From contig NW_020289985.1 in the NCBI RefSeq assembly GCF_003144245.1, positions 1 to 64,000 of the forward strand: a stretch of 64,000 bases of DNA. Direction: 5' to 3'. Positions within the stretch are counted from its first letter, which is position 1. The number at the start of each line of letters is the position of its first letter. The position numbers and the translations under genes are program-made. The notes beneath the pieces were generated by a model. That model had not been told where the DNA came from, made no database searches, and saw only the letters and a list, made by a program, of their open reading frames with translations. This DNA is from Jaminaea rosea. Taxonomy: Eukaryota; Basidiomycota; Exobasidiomycetes; Microstromatales. Of this stretch, positions 1 to 10,588 are shown in pieces.

Positions 1-57
1 AAAGGCCCACACGGAGAGAGCCCACACACCAACCGTAGCGGGCTCAGAGTCATTGTA

Positions 58-2036
58 TTACGATGGCAGCGCACTCAGGAAGACACAGAACGGCGTCCGG
101 AGGTAGAGCACTAAGGGCGCTGGTCTCCTCTTCTTCTCTAGAGCCTCCTTGTTTCTCTTTACTGTGGCTCGGAGAGCAGCGGCCACCTCGGGCGCCGCCG
201 CATCAAGGTGACGTTGAGGGACGTAAATGAGCTCGCCATCAGGCCCCAGCTTGATGGCGTCTAGCTCGTCGTCGTCTGTGTCGTCTGTGTCTGAGGAGGA
301 AGAATGCGTCTCAGGCTGCGCGATGGACGGCTGATTGGGCTTGGTAGAGGCGGTCTGAATGGCGTGTGTAGGGGCAGTGTCGGCCATGGGAGCAGGCGGC
401 TGGAGCTGCGTCGCAGGCTCGCCCGTGACATCATCTGCGTGGATGTTTAACAGTCAGCGGATTCGCTCGCCCGTATCTGTGACGCAGCCAACACTTACCT
501 TCTCCTGCCATTTCTTCTATGAAGCCCTGGTGGGGGGAGGAGGCGTCTGGCATGGCTTGATTGCGTCCCCTGATGATACGATGATGTGGTAGGGATGAAA
601 GAAGCGTTGATTAACATCACCTGATGGCGAGATGGCAGGCACCTTCTGCCAGAAACATGCGGCCGGCCGCGGAGTCTCGCCTGGCGTCGAGCTGGGCAAG
701 GACGGAGGTGGTCGGCGAGGGCGCAAAGTGAGCGTCGTCGTTGTCGCCCGTCGCAGCATCGAGCGCTTCGATTGTGCGCGACTCGATCATTGCCTGGCGG
801 ATTCTCCTCAAATCCGCAGCGTCATCCCTCTTCTGGTGCGCCGCCGAGGGGTTAGGAACCGCGACGGAGCCGAGCGCCCATGGCTGAAAGGGCGTCGAGA
901 AGCATGATCGACGCTCGGGCCCTGCTGCCTCTGCCGCCTCGAGATGGGGCTCGTCCTGCGTGCCCTTGGTCGTCTCGGCGCCGGCTTCCTCCTCGTCCTC
1001 GTCCTGGTCGATCTGCACGGCGTCGACCTGACTGGACAGTGCCTCCTCCTCCCTGCCCTCAATCTCGCCTCCCGCGCTCTCCTTCCCACCCTCTGGCTTC
1101 TTGGCAGCCGAAGCCGAGCCCTCTCGCTGCCCCTCTGCCTGCTCATGTTCCCTCTGGTCCAGCTCGTCTCGCTCGCTCTCGTCCTCCTCGTCTTCCCTCT
1201 CTTCCAGCTCATCGACCTCCGACCCAGCGCTCGATGCCGCACTCTTCCCCGACGATGCGACGATAGACATCGCCGACCCAGGACGGCTGCCACCTCCTTC
1301 GCTCATCCGCCGCGACGCGCGTGGGTCTGCCGGCTCGTGCCGATACTCCGACGACGAGTCTGTCGAGGATTTCGCCAGGGGCGAAAGGAGGGCGGCTCGT
1401 GTTGAGGAGGAGGCGGCCTGGGCTTGGAGAAGAGACGGGAAGGGTTTTGTATCGGTGCGCAGCCTACGCGCGACCGACATCGTGTAGCGCTCCTCTGGTT
1501 CCTCGGCTTGCGGCATTGGCTTCATGCATCGATGTTCGACATGAGGGCCTGCCAGTGCGACGGCCGACCCGGGCGAAACCAGGCCGAGTGGAGGAGCGTG
1601 GCTGGATGGGCGCTCCGAGAAGGGGGGCACTGGAGCGCCGGGAGGAGCGTCGACTCGAGCGATCTCGGCGTGGATGACATCTCCTCCCATTGGAGGAGGG
1701 TTCCCGCCAGTTAGAAAGAGGTAATAGTGCGCCTCGCCGTCAAAGCGACGTGTCACTTGACGGTAGCCATGAAGGCGTGGAACCACTCTACGACGCGCGG
1801 CGAGCAAGAGACAACATGAGCGTCACGGGCCCGAAAGCAAGCTGGGCACACATGCGCAGGCAAGCACTCACCAGGAGGGGGATGCGATTATCCCTGTCCG
1901 TCTTCGTGAAGCCTGAGATCAGGGTACGTAGTCTCGCTCGGGGGTCTAAGGAGAAGGACGACCGACGACCTTGATGATGTTGACACTCGCTGGCAAGTTG
2001 CCGGCGGATGCTGTGAAGCGTTTGACTCAGGGACAT
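58..2036 (-). CDS. Orphan acidic, Ser/Ala-rich protein, multi-exon
   Basis: I do not recognise this gene. Three 3' exons join cleanly in one frame: 621 upward, 499-569 and 58-434. The introns are 570-620 and 435-498; the second starts GTAAGT. The main exon encodes a low-complexity region rich in Ser, Glu and Asp, with a strongly acidic block at about 1000-1230. The C-terminus (GPDGELIYVPQR, then a Lys/Arg-rich helix) looks the most structured. A likely 5' exon starts MSLSQTLHSIRRQ at 2036 and ends at a GTGAGT donor near 1871. I could not find a junction to the main exon that keeps phase, so the true start may instead be an ATG at 1690. The exon set is supported by phase; the 5' end and function are not. 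Confidence 0.45.
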
Positions 2037-3295
2037 CCGGCTACTATGCTGAAGTATTGCGGCTGGGCTGTACGCGTGGGCATGAGAGCGAAGCGGTGGC
2101 TGCAAAATGCGCCCCTGAGCGGTGCGTGACGTGCGTGGCATAGATCAGCTCGAGCCTCTGCGGTAGCCAGCCATGCTAGCCGTTTACGAATACTCACCGC
2201 TACCGCGAGGCGCAGCTGACTGTTTGAGGACGACTCTCTGCTCGGTGCGTGGTGTGGTGCGAGGTGAAAGCAGATAATGGGTGGTGGGGTGTGGTTGTAA
2301 AGGGAAAGAGAAAGAGGGAGGGGCGCGACAGGGAGGTTAAGTAGACGTTGAGCGAGCGGATGATTGCGTGGCGGTGCGGGTGATTGCACCAAGCGGCGTG
2401 ATTGCTCGAGTGGAACAAAGACTTCCCCGAGGCTCGATGTGACCGTCACGATCGAGCGGGCCCGTGCACAAGACGGCAGCTACGGTCCGCCGTTCCTGGC
2501 GGCGCAACGCCGACATCATTGGTTGCAAAGCCGCAGCTCCGCTCTCGGCTTTGGCCAGCCGGCCACATCAGTCCGTTACCTCGCTTGCTCGCTTGCCGTG
2601 CTCAATGATCTTCCGGAGTAGACTTGCAATCACGGTGTTCCAGTTCAGCGGGAGATGAAGTAATGGTATCAGAGACAAGCGGTGTGCAACGGGGAGTGAG
2701 GGTAAACAAAGGGCGGAAGCGCCTCCACGCGTGCGGCGTGGCACCCGTGCGCAAAAGCTCGTTCGTTCGGCTTACCTCTGGCGAAGATTCGCTGATCTCA
2801 ACGCTTTGCAAGTTGTTGCAAGCGAGCACGGCATGCATGTCCAGCGTAGGTCTTCTCGTCTTGGCTCGTTTTGCAGTCAACTAGAGAAGTACCACTCCAC
2901 CCTCCCTCAAAGCCGCGCAACCAAGTCTCGCAAAGCATGAATGATCGATCGATCAATCGTATGTATTAAATGCATTATCGAGCAACAGCATGGTTGAATT
3001 CGAGTCGGGTACGTGCGTGCGAAAGAGCAGAAGTAGGAAAGCGAACGAGTCCGAAAGGGGTAAGGTGAAGTCGAAAAAAGAGAGGAAACGAAAAGGTGGA
3101 TGAGCTGAGGAGGGGAGAAGGGGAGAGAAGGAGGAGAAGGAAGCCAGTCCTGTCCTCGTCGTAGTATGGTGGTACGGAAGTGGAATAGCGTAGGGGTCGT
3201 CATGGTCATGTGCCTGCCGCGTCGTCGTCGTCGTCATCGTCGTAAAGGGCAGCGGTCACCAATCGTGGGAAGTCTCACCCTCCTTCTGCCCCTAC
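2037..3295. other. Intergenic, 1.26 kb
   Basis: This stretch lies between the 5' end of the orphan at 58-2036 and the 3' end of the Rho GEF gene, both on the minus strand. The short open frames here (up to about 140 codons) have no recognisable domain and overlap each other on both strands, so I call no gene. A GTC/GAC triplet run sits near 3219-3243 and a GATC-rich palindromic stretch near 2941-2957. It presumably holds the upstream gene's promoter and the GEF 3' UTR. Confidence 0.5.
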
Positions 3296-6200
3296 TCAAC
3301 CAGAAGCCTTCCTCAACGGGCTAGCCGCACTAGCCGGCGAACCCGAGGCAGCCGCGCCGCCTCCTACTCGTCCACCCGCCGTCGCCTTGCCATAATACGC
3401 GCTCAGTCTAGCCGCGGCGCTGACGAGGGGCTTCTTCCTGCCTCGCGCCTTAATCGCCGCCTGCTGCTCCGGCGTAGGCGTCGAAGCGGCGTGCTCGTCC
3501 GTAGAGTAGGTGTGACCCACGGGCCCAAAGTAATCTCCACTCTCCCCCACCGCTCCTGCTCCTGCTCCGGCTTGCCCCTCGAGAGCAAGACTGCGCCTCG
3601 AGCTGCTCGCGGCAACATTGCACCCATACCAGGCCGGGTCGCCCGATATCGCTGCGTCGATTGGCGTGCAGGCCGCGGACGAAGGGCCCCGCTCCGAGGT
3701 TGCATCTGGCGTGGTGATGCGTGGCGCAGAGAGGCGGAAGGTGCCCTGACCAGAGGTGGCCGCTTGGACTGGTGGCATGAGGAGGGAGGTGGGGTGCGAG
3801 AGGGAGTGGGACGTGTGGGATTGAGCGATCATTATTCTTGCGGCCGAGGGCGGGGAGAGGGCGGAAGACGAGGCTGAGGGCGGGAAGTCGTAGATGGTCG
3901 TGCGCGGGCGAGAGGGCGGTGGCGAGTTCACTGCGCGCTTGGAGGGGAAAGGGAGAGGCGCGTCGCCATCGCCATCGCCATCGCCATCACCGTCCTCCTC
4001 TGCTTGCGCGGACCGGTTATGCTTGGCCGTCTCGCCGAGCGCGAGACACTGTAGAGCGTGTGGTAGCACTTCGCCTTCTTCTCCTTCCTTGCCGCTGTCT
4101 CGCGCAGGAACGACCGTAGCGTCGCTTCCCGTCTGCAACTGCTCAATGGTTGCCGCATGCCCGTCCGCACTGCCGCTCGCGCTTGCGTCGCCCGCTCGCG
4201 GGAAGCTGAACCTCGTCTCCCCCGAGCTGGGAGGCCCAACTGAGTCCTCTGCGTCATCGGCTCCGCCTCCGCCCTCGACTTGCCTATCCTCCTCCTCCTC
4301 TTCCTCGGGGAAGGCCGCTTCGTAGCAACTATCGCAGGCGCGCGCCACCGTGTCCTCTTTGCCGTCCTCGTAGCTCGCGATGACGAATCGCTGCATGCTG
4401 CACGAGTAGCAGACTACGCGCCCACAGAGGCGGCAGTGGTGCTTTCGTCGCCACAGGTTGAAAGGTTCGGAGCACGCCATGCAGCGGTCGGCACGGGAGT
4501 CAGGGACCCACGCAGGGGCGTTGTAATCCTCGAGGACGCGGAGAGCGCTACTGGGCGTGGCGGTGGAGGCAGCGACGGGGAGAAGGGAGGCGAAGGACGT
4601 CGTAGAGGGGAGCGAGGAGCGAGCCGTAAGGGAGGGACGACGCAAGGCTGCTACGTCGAGGGGCAAGAGGGGCGTCTCCGTCCCCGCGGTAGGCTCCCGC
4701 AGCGTGATATCGCACCCCTCGATCCCTTCTGGTATGGAAGGATTGGGCAGGGCCATGCTGTACACACTTTGCCTGGCTTTGGCAGCCGCTGCAGCTGCAG
4801 CCACGCTTCTCCTCCTGTCGCGCTTCGCATCGACCGAGTCCTCCTCCGTCCTCAATGTCCTCCTAGCCTGCATCCACTCGTTGCGCGCCTCACGAATCGC
4901 CCCCATCCACTCCTGTCGGACCTGAGCGCTGGGCGCGTACACGGCAAAAGACTTGTCCGGGGTGCGCAGCTCAAAGGGCCAGGACGTATCGATGGAGGCC
5001 GAGGCGGAGGTAGAGGCGGCGGCGGCCCCGGCGGCGTCCTCGATGCTGATGACAGTGACGTCTTGGAGCGGATACTTTTCGCGAAACTGCAGCTGCAAGT
5101 GCGTATTTGCCGGCTGCAGCACGTCGAGTAGCGCAGTGCTGGAGAAGAGGGCGCCGGAGGATACGCGAGTGCGAGGCGGGAGAGACTCTGCTGCTGATGC
5201 GTGCGAACTCTCTGCGCCGCCCGCCGCTCGCGCGATGGCGCCCCACGTCGCCTCGATTGCCGCCACGCCGCCCCCGGTTGGCCTCGCATAGATGATACAA
5301 TCCGTGAACAAGAAGAACGCTCGCGGCTGCACGTCCTTCCTGCACGCCTTTTGGAGAGCCCCGCGCTTGAGCAGCTTGCGTCCGGGTGCGATGAGCGGGC
5401 CAGGTAGGCCAGTGAGGGAGCGTTGCAGGGAGAGCATGAGCATATCCATCTCGTGTTGCCGCACATTCTCATTGATGGACGAGGCGACGCGTTCCACCAT
5501 TTCGTAGGCGCGCTTGATGTCGGCGTGGTCCGGGTGGCCGGGTGGAGTGCTCTTGAGCAGGTCGCCCACAAGCAGCGTGTAGCGCGGGATGCGTTGAACG
5601 ACGGTGAGGAGGTGAGCCTGGAGTCCCAGCCCGAAGAAGGCTTTACCCCTCCCCCACGTAGAGCGCTCCGTGTCGCGCAGGAACTTGGCGAAGGCCTCGT
5701 TCTCCCGTCGCTCCGTCTCTATGCGAGCTAGGGCGGAGGAGAAGTTCTTAACGTAAAGGGAATACATCTTGAGGAATGGCGCAATGGGGACCAAGATGTC
5801 GCCCACGCAATCCAGCTCGGCGTCCCAGGTGGAGCGTCGCGAGCTCGTTGAGGGGAACGCCGTCGACGTGCCTGCGCTTATTGACTGAGACTCCTCGCCC
5901 CCCTCTTGTCCTCCCAAACGCTCCTCAAGACGCTGCAGTAGCTCGGTATTGAGTCGCAGAATGTCGGCAAAGTTGCTGAAAATCTCGGCGATGGCCTTTC
6001 TCGAAAGAATCGGGTCGCCGGCGGGCGCGCTGCTGCTCAGGTTAGGCGATCCCTTTGGCCCGCAGCGGCACATCAAGGGCTGATAGAAGGAGTCCTGCAG
6101 TATGCGCAGGGACTCGACAAACGCCCGCTCCGTGGTGAGTAGCTCGCGCGTGACGAGGCCGCGCTTCCTCATCTTCTCGTCCCAGCTTACGACCCGATCC

Positions 6201-6892
6201 GGCGCAGAGGGCGAGGTCAGGGCGCGCTTCAGCGTTGTCCGGCGTGCGCTCGCGCTGGCGCTCGATGCCGCGGTGGGCGACGTGGGCGGAGAGACTACGA
6301 CTCCCGGCGCTTTTGCGGGCAATGAAGGCGGGGGCAACATGAGGGCGGATTGCTGCTGATCCTCCTCGGCGAGACTGTCGAATGACGCGACGGATACGAC
6401 GCTCATCCTGCGTGCGGCCAGTAAGACATTGGGCAGGCTAGGCCGGCGTTCATCCGAGTCACTGCCCCCACGCGGGCGAGGTGCGCGGTGATGGTAGTGG
6501 TGTTGATACTGCGGCGCCATGCCTGTAAGGGAGGTGCAGCTGGCACTGTGCGCATTCGCGTAGAAGCCATTGCTGGAGTTGTGCGACTTGCCGCTGCGAG
6601 CATTGCCGTCGACACCGATGCCGAGGGCGGATGCGAGCGAGGGGCTCAGCAAGGAAGCGGATACGGCAAAGCGGTTGGAGCTGCTGTTGGAGGCGACGCT
6701 GGATGGGCGGGCGCGGTGTGATGAGGATGAGCTGCCCTGTGATGAAGTGCGCGAGAGGCGTCGTGCCCTTCGGCGTGGAGCGGGGGTGACGTCCATGCCT
6801 GTGAGCGTGGGCGAGGGCGAGGGCGAATTTGACGTCGACGTCGTCGGGCCGGCCGACGGTGTTGACGATGATGATGGCGTGGATGCGTCCAT
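3296..6892 (-). CDS. don1: DH-PH-FYVE Rho guanine nucleotide exchange factor, Don1/FGD-like
   Basis: Predicted exchange factor that loads GTP on a Rho GTPase, probably Cdc42, at a PI3P-containing membrane. The frame is intronless and extends upstream to 7135. I prefer the Met at 6892 (MDASTPSSSS, 1198 residues) because the upstream part is His/Arg-rich and untypical. Counting from that Met: a Ser-rich N-terminus, a DH domain at about 240-485 (starts RKRGLVTRELLTTERAF), a PH domain at about 500-680, then a FYVE zinc finger at about 790-855. The FYVE finger has WVPD, the basic patch RRKHHCRLCGR, paired CxxC knuckles and a final CDSC. An acidic, Ser-rich tail follows. This order is that of the FGD family; the smut fungus member Don1 acts with Cdc42 in cytokinesis. 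The domain call is secure; the Don1 name is inference. Confidence 0.85.
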   Translation of the reverse strand: MDASTPSSSSTPSAGPTTSTSNSPSPSPTLTGMDVTPAPRRRARRLSRTSSQGSSSSSHRARPSSVASNSSSNRFAVSASLLSPSLASALGIGVDGNARSGKSHNSSNGFYANAHSASCTSLTGMAPQYQHHYHHRAPRPRGGSDSDERRPSLPNVLLAARRMSVVSVASFDSLAEEDQQQSALMLPPPSLPAKAPGVVVSPPTSPTAASSASASARRTTLKRALTSPSAPDRVVSWDEKMRKRGLVTRELLTTERAFVESLRILQDSFYQPLMCRCGPKGSPNLSSSAPAGDPILSRKAIAEIFSNFADILRLNTELLQRLEERLGGQEGGEESQSISAGTSTAFPSTSSRRSTWDAELDCVGDILVPIAPFLKMYSLYVKNFSSALARIETERRENEAFAKFLRDTERSTWGRGKAFFGLGLQAHLLTVVQRIPRYTLLVGDLLKSTPPGHPDHADIKRAYEMVERVASSINENVRQHEMDMLMLSLQRSLTGLPGPLIAPGRKLLKRGALQKACRKDVQPRAFFLFTDCIIYARPTGGGVAAIEATWGAIARAAGGAESSHASAAESLPPRTRVSSGALFSSTALLDVLQPANTHLQLQFREKYPLQDVTVISIEDAAGAAAASTSASASIDTSWPFELRTPDKSFAVYAPSAQVRQEWMGAIREARNEWMQARRTLRTEEDSVDAKRDRRRSVAAAAAAAKARQSVYSMALPNPSIPEGIEGCDITLREPTAGTETPLLPLDVAALRRPSLTARSSLPSTTSFASLLPVAASTATPSSALRVLEDYNAPAWVPDSRADRCMACSEPFNLWRRKHHCRLCGRVVCYSCSMQRFVIASYEDGKEDTVARACDSCYEAAFPEEEEEEDRQVEGGGGADDAEDSVGPPSSGETRFSFPRAGDASASGSADGHAATIEQLQTGSDATVVPARDSGKEGEEGEVLPHALQCLALGETAKHNRSAQAEEDGDGDGDGDGDAPLPFPSKRAVNSPPPSRPRTTIYDFPPSASSSALSPPSAARIMIAQSHTSHSLSHPTSLLMPPVQAATSGQGTFRLSAPRITTPDATSERGPSSAACTPIDAAISGDPAWYGCNVAASSSRRSLALEGQAGAGAGAVGESGDYFGPVGHTYSTDEHAASTPTPEQQAAIKARGRKKPLVSAAARLSAYYGKATAGGRVGGGAAASGSPASAASPLRKASG

Positions 6893-8298
6893 GCTTGCGA
6901 GCGAATGAGCGAGCGTGGAGGGAGAGGTTTGGTGCCTATGCCTGCGCCTATGCCTATGATGATGATTATGCTGTTGATGATGGCGGGGATGACATGGCGT
7001 CAAGGACTTGGCACGGCACAATGGCCTTATTGGCGGTGGTGACGATGATGGTGAGGAGCAGAGAGGGGCCAAAAGTGTCGAGTTGAATCTCGCTCGCGCC
7101 GCCTCGACCTGACATCCCACGCACGCATCCATCACATCCGCCGCGCTGCGCCTCCTGAATCTACATCTACACGGACCTCCGGGCGCCAGGCGCCAGGCGA
7201 GGCGGCGAGCGGGCCGCGGGCTCGAGGCACGGCACGGCCCTGTACCCTGACCTCCTGAGTCCAGACGGACAGGCGGGACGGGGCGGAGTCAGTGGTGAGC
7301 GGACGCAGGCTCAACGTCACTGTGCCTGTGTGCGAGACCAACACGACGAGAGAAAGAGAGAACAACATCGACACTCGCTCGCACACGCACGCACGCACGC
7401 ACGCAGGCCGGCATCCAAAGCAATGGTAGCGAGGCAGCCAACAGGATCAAAGTGAGCGGGCACGAGGGCGAGGCGTTGGTATAAGCGACGATAGAGGAGG
7501 AAGCCTACACAATGGATCACAGCAATGGTACATTGCGTGAGAATTTGGGATGCCAAGGGTCCAACCACCTTCTCCCCCCTCGCCTCGCTCCTCATCCGTC
7601 CCTGCATGCAGAGTGGCTTCCATGCTAGATGCTCGAGAATCCCACGAAGCGGATCTTAGTCTCGTCCTGCGGTACGATCGATGAGCAACTTTTCGGGACG
7701 AAAAGAAGGGGTTGAAATGAGGCGATGTCATGATGAATGAGCGGAGCGGAGGATCAAATGAAAAAGTCGCATGACAGTCTGCCCGATGGGACATGTCGAC
7801 GTGTAGGCGAGGCGAGGCGTGTGTAAGGGAGACAAAAGAAGACAACGGCTACTCGTCTCCTCTTCTTTCTGCTCGTGGCCTTGGTACCGTTCAAGGCCAG
7901 GAGAGGGGCAAAGCATATTCCTCAATCTCGTCACGATGTACCACGGAGGGGGAGGGGGAGACGCGCCCACCTCATGTGTCGCCGCCGTGCTGTGTGAGCA
8001 CCAGCAGTGCGGGAAGAACGCCAAAGAATGGCCCTTGGCCTATCCCAGTGCAAGCCGAATAGCCCTTTCAGCCCCTCTGTGTCTTCTCAATGACGACGAG
8101 GACGAGTACGGGTAGCTCGCCCCACGCGTGCCTCTTTCCGCCCTTCATCTCTCTCTTCCCCGCAGACGCGCATGCAAGCACGCACCATTGGCTTTCCGTG
8201 CCTTCCCTTCGGTGATTTCCAATCTTGGCTCCCAACCATTCCCTCCTTCACGACCACCCTAGTAATCCAGTGTCAAATCAAGCGCCATCCGTGGCGCC
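6893..8298. other. Divergent intergenic region, 1.4 kb
   Basis: Shared upstream region of the Rho GEF (-) and the Ser/Pro-rich orphan (+). It holds a GCAC tetranucleotide run at about 7381-7404. Short open frames on both strands overlap and look random. I see no further gene. Confidence 0.45.
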
Positions 8299-10362
8299 AT
8301 GTCAGGGCAGGAGGCTGGGCCTGCCCTCGTCGTCGCTCGTCGTAGTCACACGCGTCAGAAGAGCAGCGACAGCACAGAAAGCATGAGTGAAGCAACTGTA
8401 TGCTCGCGCTCGCGCTCGCGCTCAGCACACGATGCGTCGCAGCCGCTCACCTCACGCCACGCGCATACATCATCCTCAGCGACTCTCTTCTCCTCTCAAA
8501 ATGATGCAGGCGCATCGTTCGACTCGCCTAGTTCCACCCTCTCGTCTTCTTCTCCACCTCCCTCCTGCAAGATCACCCCGCTCTCCATTCATCTCGAGAG
8601 CACCAGCACGTCCGCCTCGGACCACCACGAACGCGATGCGGCTCATCAGCACAGCAAGAGCGAGGGCGCGAGGAGAAGTGGTGGCGGGCAGAGATGTTCC
8701 GGCTGGCACTGGAAGAGGGGAGAGGTTCCGCAGCCTTTCCAGCCTATCCTGCTGCCGAGGCGCGACACACCCGAGCTCAACTCGAGCTCCAACTCGCCTA
8801 CGACGAGCGTTAGTACAGCAAAGGTATCGCAGGAGCACTTGTTACTCAACAAGCTGAGCAGTCTTACGCTCTGTGGTACGGCTCTAGCTCAAGCTCCAGC
8901 TCAAGCTCACGTTGCGCTCCCCTTGGATATTAGCCAGGAGGAGGAGGACGACTTGGGATTCGTCTATCATCCCACCCCGCCATTTCACGGCAGTCTCGGT
9001 CTCGGTTTCTCAATCAGCGGTGAGCTACCCAGCTCCACCACTCCTGCTCGATCACACATAAAACAGCCCAAAGAAGTGGGCCAGGGCGAGGACGGGAACG
9101 AGAAGGCGTCGTCGCCTCTGCATCATCGTAGCGAACCCGCTGGATCGGAGGGTGGGCCCACGGTCAAGGGCAAGACGAATCGTCTCTTCCGTCGAGTCAA
9201 GGAGAAAGTGATCCGTGGTGCGACGAGGTCGCGTTCGCACGTTGCGGAGGGAGTGGCGCACGAGGAGCGGGACAGCGTGAACTTCACTGCTGGCTGTCTT
9301 CCCATTCCGTTGCCAGCGAGCAACAACGCTGCTAGGCGGGGAGTGTTGATCAAATATGACGACGACGAGCAGCTGAGCGCGAAGCACAAGTATGGAGTGT
9401 CGGGATTCTTCTCTCCTCCTCATCCTCCGCCTACGGGATGCTCCTTGCCCTGGACGCCGAAGAGCTGGACACCGCCTGCTACGGGGGGTGGTGGAGGACG
9501 AGTAGGAGAAGAGAAGAGACCCGCAACAACGGCGACCGCGACCAGGCGCACGCCTACGGCCACGCACACGCCCGGGCCCAAGCTCAAGCTCGATCGCAAG
9601 GCACCAACAGCAGCCCCAGCCCCAGCATCATCATCCTCTTGCGCCCAGTCCTTGTTGCGTTCCCGAGCTGGCACCCTGAACAGAGAAGCCGCTTCAGTTC
9701 CGGGTTGCTGCCCAGAGGTGGACGTTTCGCCTCCTAGAAGAGCACGAAGAGGGATTCCCCTCGGCCCATCCCTCTCGCCCTCTGCTGAGCACCCAGCGCA
9801 GCCTCTGCCTCTAGAGTCGTCGACCAAGCAACACGCGCCAACCCATCCACAAGCAACCGTGCCGCCGCGCAAAACCTCGCTCTCGCTCACTTCGGCCGGT
9901 CCTCCGCATCTACCTCTACCTCTACCCCAAGCTCAGCCTGCATCCACCCAGCCACCTCACGCAGCTCTCGCAGCACCGAGCATGGCGCCCAGTGTAGCCT
10001 TTTCTCCCATCTGGACAGCGCCGTCCGCCCTTGCCTCGGCACAGCAATCTCCGGCGCTACCCCTCTCTCCAAGAGGGAGGAAGTTAGATCCGTCGTCGGT
10101 GAAAGAGAAGGAGGACCACTCCTCCACAACGGCGCAAAAGGGTTCGGTCACACCCACCCGCCCCAGCAGCACGGTCTCTGAAGGCTCCACGATCCCGCCC
10201 GGAGATGGCGCCTGCGGACGTAGTTCGAAGCGCGACGAAGAGGAGGAGGTGGAGATGACGAGACGAGCGGCGCTGGTTGCGTGGGTTGAGGAGGGACGCT
10301 CCGCTGCTCGAATGGCCGCGTTGGAAGAAGGGAGATTGAGGGACGAGTTGAGAGGGGACTGA
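8299..10362 (+). CDS. Orphan Ser/Pro-rich protein, intronless, 687 aa
   Basis: I do not recognise this gene. One uninterrupted frame starts at an ATG and ends in TGA. The protein is largely low complexity (Ser, Pro, Ala, Thr). Two parts look less random: a basic stretch at about residues 295-320 (KGKTNRLFRRVKEKVIRG) and an aromatic/Pro segment at about 355-395 (YGVSGFFSPPHPPP, SLPWTPKSWTPP). The C-terminus is a charged helix (RRAALVAWVEEGRSAARM). No signal peptide or membrane segment is seen. The length of the open frame and a codon pattern like its neighbours support a real gene. Function unknown; a cytoplasmic or nuclear scaffold or regulatory protein is only a guess. Confidence 0.6.
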   Translation: MSGQEAGPALVVARRSHTRQKSSDSTESMSEATVCSRSRSRSAHDASQPLTSRHAHTSSSATLFSSQNDAGASFDSPSSTLSSSSPPPSCKITPLSIHLESTSTSASDHHERDAAHQHSKSEGARRSGGGQRCSGWHWKRGEVPQPFQPILLPRRDTPELNSSSNSPTTSVSTAKVSQEHLLLNKLSSLTLCGTALAQAPAQAHVALPLDISQEEEDDLGFVYHPTPPFHGSLGLGFSISGELPSSTTPARSHIKQPKEVGQGEDGNEKASSPLHHRSEPAGSEGGPTVKGKTNRLFRRVKEKVIRGATRSRSHVAEGVAHEERDSVNFTAGCLPIPLPASNNAARRGVLIKYDDDEQLSAKHKYGVSGFFSPPHPPPTGCSLPWTPKSWTPPATGGGGGRVGEEKRPATTATATRRTPTATHTPGPKLKLDRKAPTAAPAPASSSSCAQSLLRSRAGTLNREAASVPGCCPEVDVSPPRRARRGIPLGPSLSPSAEHPAQPLPLESSTKQHAPTHPQATVPPRKTSLSLTSAGPPHLPLPLPQAQPASTQPPHAALAAPSMAPSVAFSPIWTAPSALASAQQSPALPLSPRGRKLDPSSVKEKEDHSSTTAQKGSVTPTRPSSTVSEGSTIPPGDGACGRSSKRDEEEEVEMTRRAALVAWVEEGRSAARMAALEEGRLRDELRGD

Positions 10363-10505
10363 CTGGGTTTTTGACCGACCTGAGTAGTGCTGCGGGGAAG
10401 AGAAGGAGGAAAGGCGTGTAGTGAGGGAGAGGAGTGCGACCGTAAGTGTGACCATAATGTGAAGCAAGTGAAGCGCAGTGAAATCTCATCCAATTCTATA
10501 CCCCC

Positions 10506-10534
10506 TCGCCTCGCCTCGCCTCGCCTCGCCTCGC
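10506..10534. repeat. TCGCC pentanucleotide microsatellite
   Basis: About six tandem TCGCC units directly abut the assembly gap. The repeat, with the C-run on the far side of the gap, is the probable reason the assembly broke here. Confidence 0.9.
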
Positions 10535-10535
10535 A

Positions 10536-10570
10536 NNNNNNNNNNNNNNNNNNNNNNNNNNNNNNNNNNN
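10536..10570. other. Assembly gap (35 N)
   Basis: A run of N lies between the TCGCC microsatellite and a C homopolymer. It falls between the stop of the orphan at 10362 and the stop of the MICOS gene at 10589, so no coding sequence appears to be lost. Confidence 0.99.
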
Positions 10571-10588
10571 CCCCCCCTTTTCTTCAAT

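Noticed and set aside
2602-2884. Opposed open frames of 86-92 codons in the intergenic region
   Set aside because: They mirror each other on both strands without recognisable protein character.
4280-5131. Long open frame (283 codons) on the plus strand inside the Rho GEF gene
   Set aside because: It is antisense to the PH and FYVE coding region, with Arg/Gly/Ala-biased composition and no domain; a GC-rich shadow frame.
7136-8298. Several short open frames suggesting a small gene
   Set aside because: They overlap on both strands, have no splice logic or domain, and look like random GC-rich frames.
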